Shown: positions 50,901 through 63,003 of the stretch, one piece after another
Layout of the letters: each line of letters starts with the position of its first letter
Position numbering within the stretch: the stretch's first letter is position 1
Assembly (NCBI RefSeq): GCF_042453785.1
Contig: NC_091675.1
Span: 1,252,501-1,316,500 of the forward strand
DNA length: 64,000 bases
Direction: 5' to 3'
Source: Malus domestica
Lineage: Eukaryota; Streptophyta; Magnoliopsida; Rosales; Rosaceae
Translations under genes and position numbers: made by a program
Notes under the pieces: generated by a model
Databases searched by the model: none
The model's input: the letters and a program-made list of their open reading frames with translations, nothing else
Told to the model about the DNA's origin: nothing

Positions 50901-52989
50901 ACCAAAACCATAAAATATCGAAATGGTCCACAAGATGGTTGAATAGGTCCACAGATATCCCCTTGAATTCTTTGTATAAATGATGGGGATTCAGCATCAA
51001 CCTTTAGTTGTGATGGTCTAATTACCAACTTCTCTTGAGAACAAGCCTTGCAAGGGTTATCATTTGAGATAGCAATGTCTCTGCTCAATAATGGATGTCT
51101 ATTAGAGTTGGTAATGATCATACGCATCATGGTGGATCCTGGATGACCCAGACGGTCATGCCAAAGCATGTAAACCTTTGAATCAATGAACTTCTGGTTC
51201 ATGATAGTATGTGATTCAACTGTCCTTATGTATGTATAATATAATCCACTCGAAAAACCACGCAACTTCTCCAATATACGCTTCTGGGTATCATTGGAGG
51301 TAATGCATAGATACTCCACATTTTTTGCACTTTTCGTTTCAATGTGGTATCCATTTAGACGTATGTTTTTGAAACTCAACAAATTTCGAGTAGATCGAGT
51401 AGCATACAATGCATTTTGTATGGACAATATTGTTCCATTTGGTAACATAATCTGGGCTTTCCCTGAGCCTTCAATCACATCTGAAGGTCCTGATATTGTT
51501 GTTACCCCTATTTTTGTAAGCATTAAGCTTGAGAAATACTTTCGATCACGAAGTATTGTATGTGTGGTTGCACTGTCTGCCAAACAAATATCTCCGCTAT
51601 TTCTCATGTTCTGAGAATAACCACAGTTTTTATCCATGCTTTCTGAGTAAATGGAATCACAGTTAACAAACAATTTATAACAGGAAATTTACATGCCATT
51701 TTTATTGAATTTGAAAAACTAGTTTTAGACAACAAGTTCAGCATAATAAAAGTACATCAAACATAAACGATTTAGTCGGACCGATATACTTCATTCCCCC
51801 TTTCCATAATGAAGTCTGAAACATCTAAGTGAGTTGCGTCAAATTGCCCTGATAAATCAAACACTGGATCAGGTATATCCATTGGTTTAGCCTGGTCGAG
51901 AAAATTGGTCTCGACACCCTTCTTCTTGAGGGAGGCTTGATACAACTCCACCAGATGTTTTGGGGTACGACAAGTTCGCACCCAATGCCCATTGCCACCA
52001 CACCTATGGCAGGCTCCTTCAGAGTTCCTGGGAGCATTGGTTATGTTAGCTTTGCCTTTGTGACGATTCACATTTTTGAAGCTCGGGCCAGAATTATGCC
52101 TCTGAACCTGGTTGTGAAACTGACCACTATGGTTCTTGCCTTTCCTATTCCATCGACCTCGTTTGTGGCCACGTCCTTGTTTATGATAATTACCACCAGA
52201 GGATGTGGCGTTCACTTCGAGGGAAGTAGCATTTACTTATGGGAATGGTGCAGATCCAGTAGGTCGGGAATTATGGTTTTTCATCAGGAGCTCATTGTTC
52301 TGTTCAGCTACCAGGAGCACAGATATCAGCTGGTTGTATTCAGTGTAGCCTCGCGCTCTATACTGCTGCTGCATAAGCACGTTATTGGCATGAAATGTGC
52401 TGTAAGTCTTTTCCAGCAATATTTCATCAGTAATGGTATCCCCACAGAGCTTCATCTGAGAGGTAATCTTGAACAACGCAGAATTGTACTCCGCTACTGA
52501 TTTGAAATCCTGAATTCTCAGGTGAGACCACTCATAGCGAGCTTTTGGAAGAATCATCGTTGTCTGGTGATTGTATCTGCTTCGCAAGGCCTCCCAGAGA
52601 GCTAACGGATCTTCAACCGTTAAGTACTCACTCTTTAGTGCCTCATCAAGATGGCGGCGAATAAAGATCATAGCCTTCGCCCAATTTTGAGAAGATGAGC
52701 TGCTTTCTTCCCTGATGGTATCTCCAAGATTCCCTGCTTCCAGATAGATCTTGGTATCAAGTACCCAAGTAAGGTAATTCTTCCCGGTAATGTCTAGGGC
52801 AGCATATTCAAGCTTAGCCAAGTTCGTCATTTTCTTTTCTGAAAGAAAATGAGATGTGTAAGAACTTGCAGTAATATGTATTCCTAGAGGAATGTGATGT
52901 TAGAACTTCTGGCTCTTACAAATTTTTCATTTTGATCTTCAGGCCAAAATGATAAGCACTCGAAACTTCTGGCTCGAGATTTTCAGGGT

Positions 52990-53470
52990 GAATGAGAAGG
53001 GCGATTATACCGCACCATTCTCATTGAAAGAATGTAACATGGAATGGGCGATTAGTCCGCACCACTCAAGTAGCAAGAAAATTGAAATACGCAGAGCAGG
53101 GTGGGCGATTATACCGCACCACCTAAAATTGCAATGAAATTAAACAACAGGTAAATTTAAATTTGGAAAGCAAGGAGGGCGATTATACCGCACCACCTAA
53201 AATTGCAATGAAATTAAATAACAGGTAAATTTAAATTTGGAGAGCAAGGAGGGCGATTATACCGCACCACCTAAAATTGCAATGAAATTAAATAACAGGT
53301 AAATTTAAATTTGGAGAGCAAGGAGGGCGATTATACCGCTCCACCTGAAATTTGCAGTAAAAGTAGATCTGCAGTCCAAGATAGGCGATGATACCGCACC
53401 ATCTTGGATCGCAGTAAGATGAAATTTGCAGTTCAAGATGGGCGATTGTACCGCACCATCTTGGATTGCT
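52990..53470 (-). repeat. tandem repeats in the copia leader
   Basis: GGGCGATTATACCGCACCAC recurs about eight times between 52999 and 53455. Four units starting at 53103, 53177, 53251 and 53325 keep an exact 74-base period; the outer ones are spaced about 50-57 bases and are more diverged. The array sits between the 5' LTR and the Gag start, in the untranslated leader. Confidence 0.85.
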
Positions 53471-53756
53471 GTAAAATCAATATAAATACTATGTTAGTAA
53501 TCAATATCCAAACCAAACAAGTAATCAAAGATGTATGTAACCGCTAGTTGGAGAACTACGAGCAGGCATGGAGCAAATAGTTCGTCGCGAGGATATACCG
53601 CGCAGTTGAGGCAGATGAAGAAGATGAACAGGAAAAACCTTAGAGGAAACATTTTTTTTTTTTCGTTCGGCGGAGAGAAATGAGATAATGATTTCCTTTA
53701 TTGTTTAGTGAATGTAAATGAGACATGGTTATACTTAGAGACTCGTGCTGATAACG

Positions 53757-54027
53757 TGTTATAAAATGTAAAAGTTATAGAGAGATAACCTTTATTCGGG
53801 ACAGGAACGAAGCAGTTGCAGAGTATTATACTAACACAAGCTATTGCAGAGGAAGTAATGTATATTATTACTATTAGATATTTTTCTCTTCCTTTTCTCT
53901 CTGCTTTGTTGAACATTCGTAAAGCTCTATTTATAGAGCATCACCATGGAAACAAACAAAAACACTGTTAAACATATGACATGTTCACTGTATGCATGTG
54001 GGCATACATATTATACTATTTACAACA
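53757..54027 (-). repeat. 5' LTR of the copia element
   Basis: Right copy on the plus strand, followed by the AGTTT target duplication. On the minus strand it would hold the element's promoter. Confidence 0.93.
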
Positions 54028-54100
54028 AGTTTGTTGTTTTAACAAATATTATGACTCGTTTTGCAACGTTGGGATCTTAACAATTGAGTCATTATTTAAA

Positions 54101-54315
54101 CCAGAAGATTCCCGTCAGATTCTTTTTGTGAGGATTTTAGGGATCCTCTAATCACATTGGTTCATCGTGTGGTCAGAAATCATTGTAAATTTTTTTATTT
54201 AAATTTGAATATAAACAGTACCTGACAAAAACTGACCGCACGATGTACGATGAAAAGATGTGATTGGATGATCATCGGAATCCTCACAAAAATGATCCGA
54301 TGAGGATCCTCTCTC
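54101..54315. mobile_element. MULE-type MITE family, copy 5
   Basis: Inner motifs of the family are present (GTGAGGATTTTAGGGATCC, CAGTACCTGACAAAAACTGA, CGCACGATGTACGATGAA). The right end is GGATCCTCTCTC. TTATTTAAA (54092-54100) and TTATCTAAA (54316-54324) flank it, a 9-bp target duplication with one mismatch. It lies only about 70 bases from the copia LTR. Confidence 0.7.
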
Positions 54316-55497
54316 TTATCTAAATTATATAATTAGGTAGATTTGGTGGAGTAATATAGTTGGATTATATATCTGGTGCAAACTGTGTGGTAATTGAGGA
54401 AATTGGCAATTTAAATGGTTTTAACACAAACCTGTGAATTTGTGATTTTTTTTATTTTCGATTGTAATTGAGTAATAGAATGATGTTATTGTTGTATACA
54501 TTACACGCCAAGTTTTTATTGGTGTGTCATATTGGCAAATCTATAAATTATACATCATGGGATTCTAGTGTCAAGGTCAAAAAAAAAAAATTTAATAGAA
54601 ATATTGAATTTCAACCAAGTTATGTTAGCAATGCATTTCGTTAAGTATGTCGAGCCATGCAATATATGTCGAGCAATGATAGGTCTCATACCAAACCGCT
54701 ATGTGCTCTCCAAAAACCCTTTTAAGACGATTTTTTTTTTTTGCTTTATGTATGTTTTCAGAACCAATTGTTGTCTAATTAAATCCGTTATTGGTTGGTG
54801 ATCATATATCTTTCCTAGAGTTGAATTTATTCAAACTTTTTTATTAAAGTTTATTTAAATCTTAGAAGGCATTTATAAACGACTTAATTGCTCAACTCAA
54901 TTCAAATTGATTTCTCATCTCTTAAATATAAGGCCCAAAATTTCTTTAAAAAAAGAAGAAGAAAAAGGTCCCAAAATTTTGTTAATTATGGCATTTGTTA
55001 AATGATGATGGATCTTCATACCAAAAAAGGAAAGTTATTGACGGATATTAACATCTAATTTAAGCTTTTTCAGGTTTACAAAAATCATAAATAGTTACCA
55101 AAACAAGTAAGAGCTAAAAGTGTAATTTCATACGCGCGAATGGCGGGACCACAATTCAGAGTTAACGGACCGTAATGCCGTCGTTACTCGTTAGCGTATT
55201 CCAAAACGCACCGTGTGGCCCTCCGACAAGACAACCAAGCTACTGACTACGAGGCTACAGGGGTTCGAGTAAACTACACACGTGAGTTGGCCACTTCCAC
55301 GTTTTCCACCTACAACCTTTTATTTTCCGAATTTAAAAACATGAATGCGGAAATATTGCATAATACCGCCCCTATATTTTCTATTTCATGCAAATCACAT
55401 CAAGTTTGTTTGTACCATACTTAATCAATCCTAAAACTACTGAGCACCGGTCAACGGTATACCGCCAAGAATCCAGAAGAGTTTCCCTCAAACCAGG

Positions 55498-55567
55498 AGG
55501 CCAATCATAGCGCGACACGTGTCGACATTAGAAGCCAATCACAACACGACACGTGTCAATGTTAAAA
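55498..55567. promoter_or_regulatory. duplicated unit with CCAAT and ACACGTGTC (ABRE/G-box) motifs
   Basis: Two direct units of about 34 bases, each with GCCAATCA, then CGACACGTGTC and A(C/T)(A/G)TTA. The G-box cores are at 55516-55521 and 55550-55555. ACGTGTC is a known abscisic-acid response core and CCAAT is bound by NF-Y. The site is 2.3 kb from the next start codon, so a link to that gene is only possible. Confidence 0.4.
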
Positions 55568-56818
55568 CAAAACTAGAAACTCTCTTCAATAAAAGGAGAT
55601 CATTATCCCACAATATTTCCAAATGTCATTTCTACTAAATCATTCACTAGTACTCACTAAAGGAGAGCTTGAACCTATGTATTTGTGTAAACCCTTCACA
55701 ATTAATGAGAACTCCTCTACTCCGTGGATGTAGCCAATCTGGGTGAACCACATACATCTTGTGTTTGCTTCCATGTCTCTATCCATTTACATACTTATTC
55801 ATACTAGTGACCAGAGCAATCTAGCGAATGTCACAAACTTAACACTTTCAGTTGTACCAAAATTCTTATTAATTTTGTACATCAACAAACTCTAAAATAT
55901 ATTCACAATCAACCACTTGTACTTCATGCCCCTTGACAATTTGGCACCTTCCTCTGATGTTCATATTTTTATCAAATAATGATCATATCACGTTCAAGAT
56001 GGCCCTTTTTCAAAAAACATCCACGACATTTATCATGCGTGTAAAGGTATGAGAATTATTAAGGCTATCTTCAAGGAGTTCACAAACTCAAAAAGTTAAA
56101 ATCTTGTCCCTACACTTTCTCTAATACATGAATTTTAGGGGGCTAAAAAGTTTGATTTTAATGTTAGGTAGGGGTAAGTGTTGAGTCAGGGACAGATTGA
56201 TACGTGAAGAGTGTGAAGCAAACCTCCCACATGTCAAAAAAAGACGTAAACGTAAAAAGTCACATTGGTTGGAGTTGAAAGATAAAAAAGGGCCACAACC
56301 AAGCCTTGAGTTGGATCATTACATCATCGACTCACTACTCACATTGAAATTGTTTGTTACTTGCATTTAACCACCTGTATGCACAACATGTGTGATGTTT
56401 TATTATTAAAAAAAAACATCTTTGTACAGTTACTAGTGTAACCATCTCATTGTTAACTCACGCGTTATGAGTTTGAAACTTCACCTCCCTAAATTTATGT
56501 AACAGTTTCAAACTCTTCTCATTCTCGTAATGATATTTAAATCTCAATTATGTATTTGTTTCGTCAAGTTTCCGACATCGGCTACACTACGATTGTCACA
56601 CAACCTAAGTTTAGGTGATTAATGTAAAATAAAAATATATATACTCAGGTGAAAATTTCACCCAAAAAAAAAAAGAAGAAAAAGTCCTATACTTGCAATT
56701 TACCAAACGGTGGTTACCAGTTAGGCATTAGCGTAACGACGTTTGATTGAACCCTCTTAAGCAAACCACCACCACCCGCCACCCCTCACCCGTCACCACC
56801 ACCCACATTCCACTCCCC

Positions 56819-56820
<2 letters not shown>

Positions 56821-56854
<34 letters not shown>
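56821..56854. repeat. (CT)n microsatellite
   Basis: Pure CT run of 17 units about 1 kb before the BEL1-like start codon, probably in its promoter. Confidence 0.9.
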
Positions 56855-56857
<3 letters not shown>

Positions 56858-57051
56858 CTGTCTTCTTCAAGAACTTTCTTCCTCTGTTTTTTTTTTCTTG
56901 TGCTACCGTATACATATGGCCAAAACCAACATTTCCATTTAAAATAACAATGCTGTTACAAATTTGTTAAATTTCACATTTACAAATTATGTGTTGTGTC
57001 ATGAAAAAACACCTTGATTATTAATTTAATCAACGAGAACACTTGCGAACG

Positions 57052-57058
<7 letters not shown>

Positions 57059-57098
<40 letters not shown>
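57059..57098. repeat. (TC)n microsatellite
   Basis: TC run of about 20 units, second of a pair 200 bases apart. Pyrimidine tracts are common near plant transcription starts. Confidence 0.9.
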
Positions 57099-57894
57099 GT
57101 TCAAGAAGGAATGTAGTAGCGGTTAAAATTAATGGTTTTTCTGTCGTAATATAAAAAAAACAGAGTATTTGAATTCTTAAATTCGTTCGAGTTGGTGTTG
57201 ATATTTAATTGGGCATTAATAAAATATATTTAAACTGGGTCGAAGTAGGTGCCGTTGTTCCAATCATAAGGAGGTTGTTCTTGTTCGGGAATTCTCATTT
57301 TTCTCTCTCGGGATTCGTGTCTGTCTCCGATTCTGGAGAGCGGAAGAAGATAGCTACAGTTTTCTTTTTCTTCTTCTTCTTCTTCTTTTTCTTCCGCTCC
57401 TTCAGCTCCAATCCTTCAAAGTTTCTCCATTTTTTTTTCGTTCAGGTAATTTCGATTTTTCACTTCCCCTGCTGCTTCAGTTCTTACCCTTTTCTTTGTT
57501 TTCCATTTTTGATTAATTATGCTGATTATGTTAGTATTTTGGTTATGAAATCAGTATTAATATTGGATTATTAGCACTAATCTCCACTGGTTTAGTTCAC
57601 CTTGGATTATTTGAAATTTGGGTTAGTAGATTTTTCTTGTCTTCTAGTTTGATAACTCTGTCTGCATATCTTCTGAATTGGGTTTTTGCTTTTGGTAATT
57701 TTGCTGGGTTTTTACGTTTGGTAAATTTGATGATTTTTTTTTTTTTGGTAGGATTCAGTAATTTGATTAAATGGGTATCGCCAATTCGATTGGTTATCAT
57801 TTAATTTGTGAGAAATATCGGTAATTTGGATTGGATCCCCGAATTTTACTCAAAGATTTGGAGACAGAGGAAGAAGATACTAGGCTATTGAGCT

Positions 57895-60134
57895 ATGGCT
57901 ACCTATTTCCAGAATTTGGGTAACCAGAACTTACTGAACCCTTATCAAGGGGACCCCGAACCGCCCGGAAACATGATGATGTATCTGAATCAGGCTTCCT
58001 ATGCCGCCGGATCCTACTCCGAGGTCTTGTCTGGCGGCAATTTGCCCCCTCAGAAGTATGCTGACTCTGAGGGGGTTAGGAATGAAATGATGTTTATTCC
58101 GCCAACGAGTGATCAAGTCAGGGATTGTGACATTGGCGGCAATTCCTTGATTGGGAAACATGGTATTCAGGATCATGGATTGTCTCTCAGCCTTTCCACC
58201 CAAATTCCGCAAACGGTATCTCTGCCGTCGTTTCAGTACCAGTATCCGAATACAAGTCTCTCTTCGGTTTTGAGCAATGCTCCGGTGCTAGGGAAGGGCG
58301 ACGAGTATAATCAAAGCGAGGAGTTTAGAAACTTCGAAAGTTTGGCATCGGGGTTATATGGAGGTGGCCATGAGGCTGTCAAGACACAGGCTTTCTACAA
58401 TCCTTTGTGTTCATCTGAATCCAAAGAAATGCGCTCTGAAGCATACTTGTATGAATCATTAGGTTCAGCAAACACTATGTTAAGCTCCAAGTACCTCAAG
58501 GCAGCACAACAGTTGCTTGATGAAGTGGTAAATGTCCGAAAGGCTCTGAAGCAGTCTCGATTGAACAAGAACCAGAGCTTTAAGCGGAGTGGATTAGGCG
58601 GTTCCAAAGAGACTGATGGGAGTGATCAACATTTACGGAGATCATCAGATCCTAGCGAATCAAGCGCTGTCTCTTCTATCGAGTTATCACCATCAGAACG
58701 GCAGGATATGCAGAACAAGAAGACTAAACTTTTGTCCATGTTGAATGAGGTAAATAACCACAATTCGTAAGAATTTTTTGTTTCATATTGGGTCTTTAAA
58801 TCCTGTTTATGTTACTGATTTTGCAAGGTCATTAATTGATATGCCGTATTGCAGGTAGATCAAAGATACAAACAATATTACCATCAAATGCAAGCCGTGG
58901 TGTCATATTTTGACAAGGTGGCTGGGAACGGGGCTGCTGGACCATACACTGCCCTTGCTCTCCATGCAATTTCATGTCACTTTCGCAGTTTGCGTGATGC
59001 AATCAAGGGCCAAATTCAAGTGACGCGGAAAAGGTTGGGAGAGCAAGATAATTCATCTGATGGTCAAGGATCAGTAATACCCCGCCTCCGCTATGTGGAC
59101 CAACAGCTCAGACAGCAGAGGGCATTTCAGCAGCTTGGTGGATTGCAGCATGCTTGGAGGCCTCAGAGAGGACTCCCGGAAAGCTCTGTTACAATCCTTC
59201 GTGCTTGGCTGTTTGAACATTTCCTTCTTCCGTATGTACTTGAGCACCTTTTTCGCCGTAATTGAAAATGATACATGCCAATCTCTTAAGAACTTTGGTC
59301 ACTGATTCTTTTGTGGTTTTTGGTGTCCCTCCAGTTACCCGAAGGATTCAGAAAAGATTATGCTTGCAAGGCAGACTGGATTAACCAGAAACCAGGTAAG
59401 ATGACTTCTAGCTTTCTTCCTATGGGATCACCATTTATTCTTTCCGTTATGGTTTCTTAAACGTGCATGGTTTTGAATTGGGATTCAAATATCAGTCGGT
59501 TGAAAATGTGAACTTTAATCCTTGCTCTTTCCTTTTCAATGCCATCAAAATGTTGGACTCAATGTTGTAATTTCTTCGTATCACTTGAATATCGCAGCTT
59601 ACCTTGAAATATTTCATCACACCCTTGTTTTGTTTGCGTAGTGTCATAACTAACATTGTACGTTATCAGGTTGCCAACTGGTTTATCAATGCAAGGGTAC
59701 GCCTTTGGAAACCCATGATTGAGGATATATACAAAGAAGAATTCGGTGATCTGGACATGGATTCGAAATCTTCACCTGAAAATGCACTCAAGGAAGAAGC
59801 AAGAGTTGATTTCTCAGCATCTGAGGACAGGAAAGAGGAGTTGCACGAAAGCCTGATATCCGCAACTGCTGATAGTATTGAACCAGGGAAATTGCATGAC
59901 TCGAAGTCGGGTCACCATTCCACATGTGACATGCCAAGGTTGGATCATTTCACAGTTGGCAGCGATGTGTCACTTGCGTTGGAGTTACGGCATTGCGAAG
60001 AACACGATGGATTTCCTCCGTCTACCGGATCCCATGTAAGAGTTAACGATGCGGTAACTTCTTTGGATTGTCACTATGAGGATCCGGAGCAGCAACATTT
60101 AATACAGGTTTGGCAATTCCCACCCGTTACTTGA
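57895..60134 (+). CDS. BLH3: BEL1-like homeodomain transcription factor (BLH3/BLH10 type)
   Basis: TALE-class homeodomain factor that acts with KNOX partners in the nucleus. Exons: 57895-58749, 58855-59231, 59335-59395, 59670-60134, all GT-AG, giving 585 residues. The N-terminal region has [10 protein letters not shown], shared with Arabidopsis BLH3, and the ZIBEL-like LSLSLST. The SKY domain begins with [18 protein letters not shown] (about 196). The BELL domain runs from [18 protein letters not shown] across the first intron to [13 protein letters not shown] and [20 protein letters not shown]. The homeodomain (about 385-448) starts at WRPQRGLPE, has the three-residue TALE loop (FLLPYPKDSEK) and ends [15 protein letters not shown]. 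One position is unusual: AISCHFRSL where relatives mostly have SRHFR. A second ZIBEL motif (VSLALEL) is near the C-terminus. The exact orthologue, BLH3 or BLH10, is uncertain. Confidence 0.93.
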
Positions 60135-62499
60135 TTTTGTAGTCCGAGAGGATTATCGCCTCCAAATATTGGGCGGTAAGCGGCCTCAGGCAATGATCAT
60201 CGAGAAACAGAATGCTTGTTTTGCTGCTCTGCAAGCGGGTGTAGATGTAGATGTGTGGATGACACTGGTACCAACGTGTAATATAACAGAGCTTGGTGGA
60301 AGAAGAAGAAGCCTTGGGCATATTTGTAAACTAGTTTTGTAAAGATAAAAGGTGAAGGAATACCTTGTGCATTCATTGAATTAAGGAACTTGGAAACTGT
60401 ATGTGTGACATCAAAATGTATAATCTCATTTGGAAATAAGTCTGATACAAGAATTGCCTGATTTTTGTTTACAAATTTGGTTTGCATCATTTGGAAATTT
60501 ACATGAAATCGAGTGTATTACCCAAAGTATTTGTCTCTATTCTCGCGTGACTTATCGGGAGAAAGATGTACCTTTTTATGAAATGAAAATATGGTGTACC
60601 GAGCATTGAATCACGTGTCTGTGCAACTACAAATCAAAATTGCAACTCTTTGTAGTTTTATATCACCCATGTTTATCCCCAAGAGGAATGTTGCACATGT
60701 TCGGTTGTACACAAGAATGTCTTCTTAACGAGGGCCGTGAAATCCGTTGTGTATTCTTAGTATCTGTCTCTCTCAATACATAATAAATCAAAAGAGAGTA
60801 AGATATAAGAAGATTTATGCAATTACATGCCAGTCTCCTTCTTTTACAAAATTTTGTAAAATCGAGTGTCTTTAATTTTTGTGTCTTTTGTTAATCTATG
60901 TCAAGAGAGAAACAAATACAACGAGATATACACACGATTGCATGTTAGTCTGTCTCATGGGACTATGCAGAAGCATACATATCCAAGCATCGATTTTTCT
61001 GATGGATTTGGAGGAGATCGGATTGGAGGGTGGATATCCCAAAGAAATATGATCACGGGAACAATTTTTTCTGGCGGAAGACTGTTGGCATTTGAAATTT
61101 ACTGGGAGGGAAAGGGAGGGGTGTACAGGTTTTGCAGATAGGGCAGAGACACCTTTAATCTATAGGGTGGTGGGCCCGAGAGTTTACGGGGAGGGGGGGT
61201 CCTATTACTTTTATAAAGAACAAAGTTGGAAAGAATTAAGAGAGTGACAAGTGGAGGAGGCCAAAGGAACAAATATGGCAATCATTACTAAAGCATCCGA
61301 TCAGACCCCCAAAAATAGTAACGCACACTCAGAAAAACTAGAATTAGTCTCAGCAGCACACCAAACCCTACCTCACCCTCAATTAATAATGCCTTAACTC
61401 ACGCCCCTCCCCCCCTCCTCTTTCTCGCTCTAAAAAAAAACCTTGTGTAGCACATGCATTCATGTTAACTTATCTGTATTTTAGTTTCATTTGATTCCAT
61501 GTCGATTAGATTAGATAAGAAAGTTATTTTTACTAGTCAGTTTTACGTAAGCTTTACTAATCTCTCTATAGGAGCATTCAAATCACTTCATATGAAGATA
61601 ATCTATCAAAAACGATGAGAGTCGATGCATTTTGACTCCTCTCACCACAAGTTTATTATTATGTTCAATAAGAGTTCTGTTTTAGTTAGTCAATTCTATA
61701 TAAGTTTTGCTCTTCTTAACACAATGAGAAACTTATTTACAACAAAAATCCTACTAACTCGAATAAGACTTTGTAATTAGCTTTGTTATGGCTGCAATGA
61801 CATCTAGAATTCCGCTTAGTATAAGCAAAAGAACCCATCTTTATTATTCATTGATTTGAAAGATTGTGAAATCAGTGTCATTTCAACATCTCTCCCTCTA
61901 TGAAATGTGTATTGTGTATGAAGCATGAATACGACGCTTAACAGGAAAAAGTAGATATTCCATGTGTTTAGAGGCTCAGAAGCTGACAATCCTAGAACTG
62001 GGAGTGTGCAAAAGACACCCCACTTTTTCTCTCCTCCTCTCCTCTCCTTCCTTTTATTACAGTCCTCCACAGCAAACCCATCCCAGCAGCACTGTATATG
62101 AACGGAACAATTTAACATGCTAAGCTAGCTGAGAGCAGCTCTTGTCCTTCTGACTTTCACAACAAGGGAGAGAAAGTGAGGAGAGAGAAAAAGACACAGC
62201 ATACACTGTTTAGAGAGAGAAATGAAGGAGAGTAGATTTGAGGCTCCCAAGGAAATGTGAGTGCAGACACTAAAGCTAGAGGCTTTGATGCTTTTTGGTA
62301 GTTGGTTTTTTGTAAGTCAGGGAAATTGGGACCATCGTCTTTTCTCTTGTCATTTTCTCTGTTTTTACTTGCCCAATTAACCTGCCTTCTTTAAGGATCT
62401 AGCACACGTCTATGTTTCTAGCTTTCTGCTGCTGCTGCTGCTGCTTCTGCTTATATTTTGATTAGGCCTGTTCTCTCTTGACACACACACACAGACACG

Positions 62500-62574
<75 letters not shown>

Positions 62575-63003
62575 TTTCTTCATTAAAGTTATGCCTTGAA
62601 ACCCAAATCACAGATTGGTTCTTGCTATTTGTTTTGCTTTCTGTCTCTCTTCTGTGTTGATCATGAATTAAATTTTCAAAGGGTCATAATTTCTCTGCTC
62701 TCACAGCTCAATTTCTCAGATTTACATTCACCAAATTGGAGTTTTCTTCCTTTTGTCAAAAGTGCTTTTCTTTTAAGCCTTTTTATAACAACAAATTCAC
62801 CAAAGATTTTGAGATGGCCTTCTACCTTATGAGCCAAGTACTATTTATTTCTGGGCTGATCAATCTATACTTGCATTGCTTTCTTCCTTGACAAGCACAT
62901 CTCTCTCTCTCTCTCTCCCCCCCTCTTTTTTGATCATGAATTAAAACTTTCAATTGGGTTTTCTCCCCTTTGAAAGTTTTGAGCTTTCAACTTCTGGTTT
63001 GCA
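60135..63003. other. spacer between the two BEL1-like genes
   Basis: About 2.9 kb without a supported gene: 3' UTR of the first BEL1-like gene, AT-rich spacer, then a long 5' region of the second one (from about 62.1 kb) with short upstream frames, a GCT repeat near 62428-62447, a GA microsatellite and a CT run near 62901-62917. Confidence 0.55.
62504..62571. repeat. (GA)n microsatellite in the leader of the second BEL1-like gene
   Basis: Nearly pure GA run of about 33 units, 430 bases before the start codon, probably in the 5' UTR. GA tracts are bound by BPC proteins, known regulators of homeobox genes; a role here is inferred only. Confidence 0.85.

Larger units (their letters stand above)
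47707..54027 (-). mobile_element. Ty1/copia LTR retrotransposon, near full length, broken
   Basis: Element of 6.3 kb on the minus strand. LTRs are 47707-47977 (3') and 53757-54027 (5'), 271 bases each, TG...CA, with AGTTT target duplications at 47702-47706 and 54028-54032. By eye the LTRs differ at about one position, so insertion is recent (well under one million years at usual plant rates). Next to the 5' LTR is a primer-binding-site candidate (CGTTATCAGCACGAG on the minus strand); next to the 3' LTR is a purine tract, AAGGGAGAG. Parts in order: leader with tandem repeats (about 52.9-53.5 kb), Gag (about 52.2-52.8), CCHC zinc knuckle near 52.0, protease and integrase (about 50.3-51.7), reverse transcriptase (about 48.9-49.8) and RNase H (about 48.3-48.8). 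The order integrase before RT fixes it as copia. The coding region is broken in about four or five places. A 65-base direct repeat (about 48012-48078 and 48114-48181) lies near the 3' LTR. Confidence 0.93.
54028..57894. other. gene-free interval upstream of the first BEL1-like gene
   Basis: No gene supported. Contains a MULE-type MITE, a duplicated ACGTGTC unit, and two CT microsatellites in what is probably the promoter and 5' UTR of the BEL1-like gene. Most of the last 700 bases (57.2-57.9 kb) look like leader, with a TTC-rich tract near 57365-57395 and a probable leader intron. Confidence 0.5.

Noticed and set aside
52990-53470. CRISPR-like array (short repeats with spacers).
   Set aside because: The repeats are part of a 74-base tandem unit in a plant retroelement leader, and the 'spacers' are themselves repeated.
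56747-56947. 66-codon frame with Ser/Leu repeats before the first BEL1-like gene.
   Set aside because: It is mostly translated CT microsatellite sequence.
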